Below, one piece after another: positions 60,716 to 64,000 of a DNA stretch of 64,000 bases. Both the position numbers and the translations under genes were made by a program. Below the pieces are notes generated by a model. That model did not search any database. It was not told where the DNA came from and saw only the letters and a program-made list of their open reading frames with translations. This stretch comes from Picocystis sp. L7. Lineage: Eukaryota; Chlorophyta; Picocystophyceae; Picocystales; Picocystaceae. The stretch spans positions 372,001 through 436,000 of the forward strand of contig QXJR01000027.1 in assembly GCA_020975725.1 (NCBI GenBank), given 5' to 3'. Position 1 is the stretch's first letter. Every line of letters begins with the position of its first letter.

Positions 60716-61534
60716 ATGGACGAACCGCGATGGCTGCGCAACACGAGCTACAAGCGTCCCGTCGAGGAACGGCGCCATGCGATACCCTCCGAAGAAACGT
60801 CCACGAGCGCTGGAGAAGACGTGCAGGAGCGAGATGGACGAGGAGCGCGTGTGCGATGGACGCCCCTCGAAGACGGTCCAGGAGGCGCGCCGAACCGTCC
60901 CAAGTTGACAAAACGTTCCCACGTAGGCGATGCACGGTTCGAGACATGGATGGCGGTGGATGCGAAGCGAACCTCGAAGAAGAAGAAGGGAAAGCGCCCA
61001 CGTCCTGTTGAAGCAGCGGACGAACCTCCCACCAGCAGAAACCGCGTCCAACGAATCCATGGGAAGCACTTGGCAGAGGGCGGTGCCGTGGAACAAGTGC
61101 TGCGGAAAGAACTGGACAGGATTGAAGTGAACCTGGAGTCCGAGATCGGCGCCGACGTGTTGAAACGATGGCTGGCACTGGAAACCGGGATTGCGGCTGA
61201 ACAAGAGCGTGCAACGGCTGCTCCTTGGGAAAAGAACCTGAGAACGACGAAACAGGATGCATCCAACTCTGGGCAGCAGCGGAAAGAATTGAAAAGACGC
61301 TTGAGCGAAGCGTTGGAAACCAACGCAAAAGATGATTGGATGGCTGCTCTGAGGATGGCCTCGATTCCCAACATTGCAACGGACCGCGAAAGATCCATGA
61401 TTTTCCAAGCAATGCAACGGAGAGGCTTCCGGAGCAACGTGGATTTGTTCGAAGCGGCACTGCAGGAGTGGCGTCCAACCAACGCAGAAGAGCTGCTGCA
61501 ACAGGTTGAAGGCGATTCAAGCATGCTTGCCTGA
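60716..61534 (+). CDS. basic protein of unknown function, 272 aa
   Basis: The start MDEPRWLRNTSYKRPVEER is the first good ATG; the frame is open upstream to about 60506. The first half is disordered-looking, with a Lys-rich patch (KRTSKKKKGKRPRP) that could be a nuclear or nucleolar signal. The second half is helical: GAVEQVLRKELDRIEVNLES, RKELKRRLSEALETNAKDDW and MQRRGFRSNVDLFEAALQEW. The last part is faintly PPR-like (two helices with GF-N-DLF), but that is too short to claim. It follows the SelW-like gene by 276 bp on the same strand. Confidence 0.55.
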   Translation: MDEPRWLRNTSYKRPVEERRHAIPSEETSTSAGEDVQERDGRGARVRWTPLEDGPGGAPNRPKLTKRSHVGDARFETWMAVDAKRTSKKKKGKRPRPVEAADEPPTSRNRVQRIHGKHLAEGGAVEQVLRKELDRIEVNLESEIGADVLKRWLALETGIAAEQERATAAPWEKNLRTTKQDASNSGQQRKELKRRLSEALETNAKDDWMAALRMASIPNIATDRERSMIFQAMQRRGFRSNVDLFEAALQEWRPTNAEELLQQVEGDSSMLA

Positions 61535-62436
61535 TGGATAGTCCAGGACCTTTGGCAATCTTGCACAAACTCAAGAGGAGATGGACCATGTGCTTGTCAG
61601 AGGGTTGATTTCAATTTGGTAGTCCTCTAAACAGCAACAAACCTTTCAAGCTGCAGAGGGAACGTAATAAAAGTGGCAGGTTTCTTGGGCTTTTGTGCAC
61701 AATCCTTTCACTTTTTCCGCACCAGTACAACCACTACGTGATGCGTCAGATAGGTTGGTCATGCTGGCAATCTGACTGCAGAGTGAACAGCGCTTAGCTC
61801 TCTTTCAGGCTGAACTGGACAACCTGCTCATGGCCAGAACTTTCAGTCACTCAATGCACGTTTTTAGAGGTGTGTGTTCACGAAGTTAAAAACAAAAGCA
61901 AGCACATGTGCGTTTGCACGTTGCTCCCTGACAACGCAAACAAAGCCAAGAATTTTGCTGCAGCTATGCAACTGGAATCGTTTGCTTTTTATTCACCAGA
62001 GGCGGGACAGCTGAAAGTGTGTGCCAGGCACGGTGTACGTGTTGGCAGCGTTCGCCGTATCTTGCACCATGAATGGACAGTCTACCAAGCAGTAATTGAC
62101 TACCAGCAAGAGAAATGCATGGTAGTTGAAAAGCAGGGAAGAAATTTACTTCCTAGAATTTGTTGCATCGATATTCGCAATTGATTTCCACTGGGAGTGC
62201 CCTGCAACTGCACCTTCCTTCCTTCGATTGCCCTCCGCCGTTCTCCATTTGCTCGCCCCGTCTCTTCAGGAAGCTCGATCTCCAAGACGACGTTTGAAGC
62301 CCTGTGATTGGTTCGCGTGTCCAAGACATCCGTTTGTGGGATTCGAATTCCGGGGGATCTCCAACGGTCCAATGGGGCGAGTGCGAATACAAAACCGACA
62401 GGAAGTCGAACCGTCGGCTCTCAAGAACCAGCAATC
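61535..62436. other. spacer with one doubtful 104-codon ORF
   Basis: A plus-strand frame (61870-62184) has an internal ATG at MCVCTLLPDNAN and a gene-like run (SPEAGQLKVCARHGVRV), but no family is recognised. It could be a short gene or an unrecognised exon. The last 250 bp, open in several frames, is the promoter of the first patatin-like gene. Confidence 0.3.
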
Positions 62437-63336
62437 ATGGAGTGCACGGCTTGGAAGGGCACTTGCTTGTCGACCTCATGTAAGACAAACCGAACGAAAG
62501 TCGTTCGAAGGAGCGACCATAGGTTCAAGGAAACGCGGAGGTCGTATCCTTGGCGATGTGCTTCGGGCAAGGGTGAGGTAGCTGATTCGAGCGGTCCTGT
62601 GAAGTATGGTTTCGGTTTCGGCATCGGTGGCCTGCTCTTTCCATATTACTTAGGCGTTGTTCGAGAGCTAAGGGAGGAAGGATACCTCGTAGCTGATACA
62701 CCAACTGCAGGAAGCTCTGCTGGAGCTATCGCTGCAGGGATACACGTCAGTCAACTGAGTGTCGATGAGGTCTTGTTGCTGACCATTGGTGTCATGGATG
62801 ATTTTCGTGAAAAACGCAGAATAGGCACCTTGCGTGAAATTGTTCGGGCACGCATGCATCACCATTTGCCCAAAAACATTCACGAACTTGCTTCAGGCCG
62901 TATCGCTACTGTGCTTTGCACCTTCCCAGGATTCGAAGCAGTCAAAATCTTGCACTACGATTCTCCAGAGGACTTTATCAACGCCCTCCTGGCATCAAGC
63001 CACGTGCCAATTTACATGAATTGGTCGCCCTTTGTGGGTTACCATGACTACCTGTGTATTGACGCTTTGTTCAGTGATTGTATTCCTCTGCCGGAAGGCA
63101 ATGGACTGAAGCTCGTGCGTGTAAGCTGCTTTCCCCAGAGTTTACTGCGGCGTTTTGGTCGCTCTGCAGAAATCTATTATGGCAAGTGCGAAGATCAGCG
63201 ACACACACTGCTCCGTCTCCTGGGTTGGATCTTTTGTCCTCCCGAAACAAAAGAGATACATGAGTTGATCGCTCAGGGTCGGGACGATGTCAAAGCTTGG
63301 ATTGCAGAGCAAGAGAGCACCCCTGTTTCAAGTTGA
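62437..63336 (+). CDS. patatin-like phospholipase/acylhydrolase, copy 1
   Basis: From ATG 62437 the protein has 299 aa with a Lys/Arg/Thr-rich, Cys-containing leader of about 50 residues, probably organelle targeting. The catalytic part starts with KYGFGFGIGGLLFPYYLGV (oxyanion loop). It carries the nucleophile elbow TAGSSAGAIAAG (GxSxG) and the Asp of the dyad in LCIDALFSDCIPL, where the usual DGG or DGA reads DAL. This is the PNPLA fold. It should hydrolyse acyl lipids; substrate unknown. The next gene is a paralogue on the same strand, 290-440 bp away depending on its start. Confidence 0.85.
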   Translation: MECTAWKGTCLSTSCKTNRTKVVRRSDHRFKETRRSYPWRCASGKGEVADSSGPVKYGFGFGIGGLLFPYYLGVVRELREEGYLVADTPTAGSSAGAIAAGIHVSQLSVDEVLLLTIGVMDDFREKRRIGTLREIVRARMHHHLPKNIHELASGRIATVLCTFPGFEAVKILHYDSPEDFINALLASSHVPIYMNWSPFVGYHDYLCIDALFSDCIPLPEGNGLKLVRVSCFPQSLLRRFGRSAEIYYGKCEDQRHTLLRLLGWIFCPPETKEIHELIAQGRDDVKAWIAEQESTPVSS

Positions 63337-63623
63337 TCGCCAGATTCCTCTCAGGCAAGGACAAAGGTGCTTTAAGAACATGACTGTCTCTAGCATGGAT
63401 GCATTTGCATCAAGATGTAAACTTTTGTCCAACCATGCAAGTGGTCGGGATGTTCAAGTGCAGGGGGGCGGTGGTTTTTCTACAGGTCAGATCTATACCT
63501 CTTAGCGGCTTGCGCGATGGCATGGCTTGCAAGATCAGGTGTGTCGCCATCGCCAGTCTTGCCCTTGCCGCCTACGCAGTTTCCATGACCCATCCCTTTT
63601 CCTTGTCTTTCTCCCCGTTCCAT

Positions 63624-64000
63624 GAAGCTTCCATTCACCGCCGTGGCCGTGGCAAGCCGGCCATCTTCCACCATGCAAATGGACCTCTGCGAACCCTGCA
63701 GAAGACCGAGACGTGGTTCCACCTCGTGCGTCGGTGCGCCGCGAACCGTCGGGATGATGCCGACCAGGACGACGACGATGGCGGGTGTCGCGCGTCGCGT
63801 GGCAACTGCAGTGTCCCGTGCAAACGTCGGCAGGACGTCCTTCAGGAGAAGAGGCGCGGGAAATCGAGCCGCCGCGCCAGAAGGCGACGTGGTGGAACTG
63901 CCTGGAGGTGCGCCACGCTATGGATTCGGATTCAGCGCGGGAGGTCTGCTGTTTCCGTACTACATCGGCGTGCTGGACGAGCTTCGAACCTTGGGATACG
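63624..64000 (+). CDS. patatin-like phospholipase, copy 2, 5' part
   Basis: The gene runs off the right edge. The frame is open from 63624 (MKLPFTAVAVASRP); a later ATG at 63754, 63757 or 63778 (MAGVARRVATAVSRANVGRTS, transit-like) may be the real start. The last visible part, RYGFGFSAGGLLFPYYIGV followed by LDELRTLGY, is nearly the same as copy 1 (KYGFGFGIGGLLFPYYLGV, VRELREEGY). So the two genes are tandem duplicates. Leaders differ completely, which suggests different targeting or fast leader drift. Confidence 0.75.

Noticed and set aside
60026-61589. Long minus-strand frames (up to 491 codons) opposite the SelW-like and basic-protein genes
   Set aside because: Ser/Arg/Leu/His-rich antisense of GC-rich coding sequence; no domain, no good start.
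1-64000. CRISPR arrays, rRNA genes, tRNA genes, bacterial operons
   Set aside because: No regularly spaced direct repeats, rRNA blocks or tRNA folds seen; introns and eukaryotic gene content rule out a bacterial chromosome.

Overview
The window is nuclear DNA of a photosynthetic eukaryote, most likely an alga with archaeplastid-type genes. It has genes for mitochondrial complex I (NDUFS1), Mediator (MED20), the PAN2 deadenylase, a SNARE and a subunit of the plant-type TSET/TPLATE endocytic coat. It also has plastid-type genes: an LQY1/BSD2-like zinc-finger protein, arogenate dehydrogenase, a GH36 raffinose-synthase-family enzyme and an SRPBCC plastid protein. I cannot name the species. Genes are intron-poor. 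The introns I could reconstruct are short (about 45-180 nt), have GT-AG ends and usually a CTGAC/CTAAC branch site, and sit near the 5' end of the coding region.

Layout. 1-5409: partial SRPBCC gene, DUF218 (-), FIG4 phosphatase (+), MED20 (-). 5410-8115: gene-free. 8116-13446: diacylglycerol kinase (+) converging on PAN2 (-). 13447-17747: gene-poor, with one eroded retroelement fossil. 17748-20416: long BspA/DUF285 repeat surface protein with one frameshift. 22123-34427: dense island with TWD40-1, SnRK2 kinase, LQY1-like, IBA57, arogenate dehydrogenase, YggS/PLPBP, an Ala-Lys-Glu coiled-coil membrane protein and a tiny coiled-coil ORF. 34428-36621: gene-free. 36622-39505: VTI1 SNARE and a cN-II type 5'-nucleotidase. 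40640-56688: GH36 enzyme, small membrane protein, REEP/HVA22, ABCD half-transporter, UBAC1, ASCH protein, D-2-hydroxyglutarate dehydrogenase, NDUFS1. 58481-64000: 3-ketoacyl-CoA reductase, SelW-like protein, unknown basic protein and two tandem patatin-like lipases, the second cut by the window edge.

The genes are mostly unrelated housekeeping functions in convergent or divergent pairs. Convergent stops are 1-150 nt apart, and one pair overlaps. Several divergent promoters carry inverted repeats or MYB-core-like motifs. The gene models with introns were built by hand from reading frame, splice sites and remembered family sequences; none was checked against transcripts or databases. The most unusual points are a PAN2 whose normally dead USP-like domain keeps the cysteine and histidine positions, a TSET subunit, a large inverted repeat in the SnRK2/LQY1 promoter, and a 30-repeat BspA-like gene.
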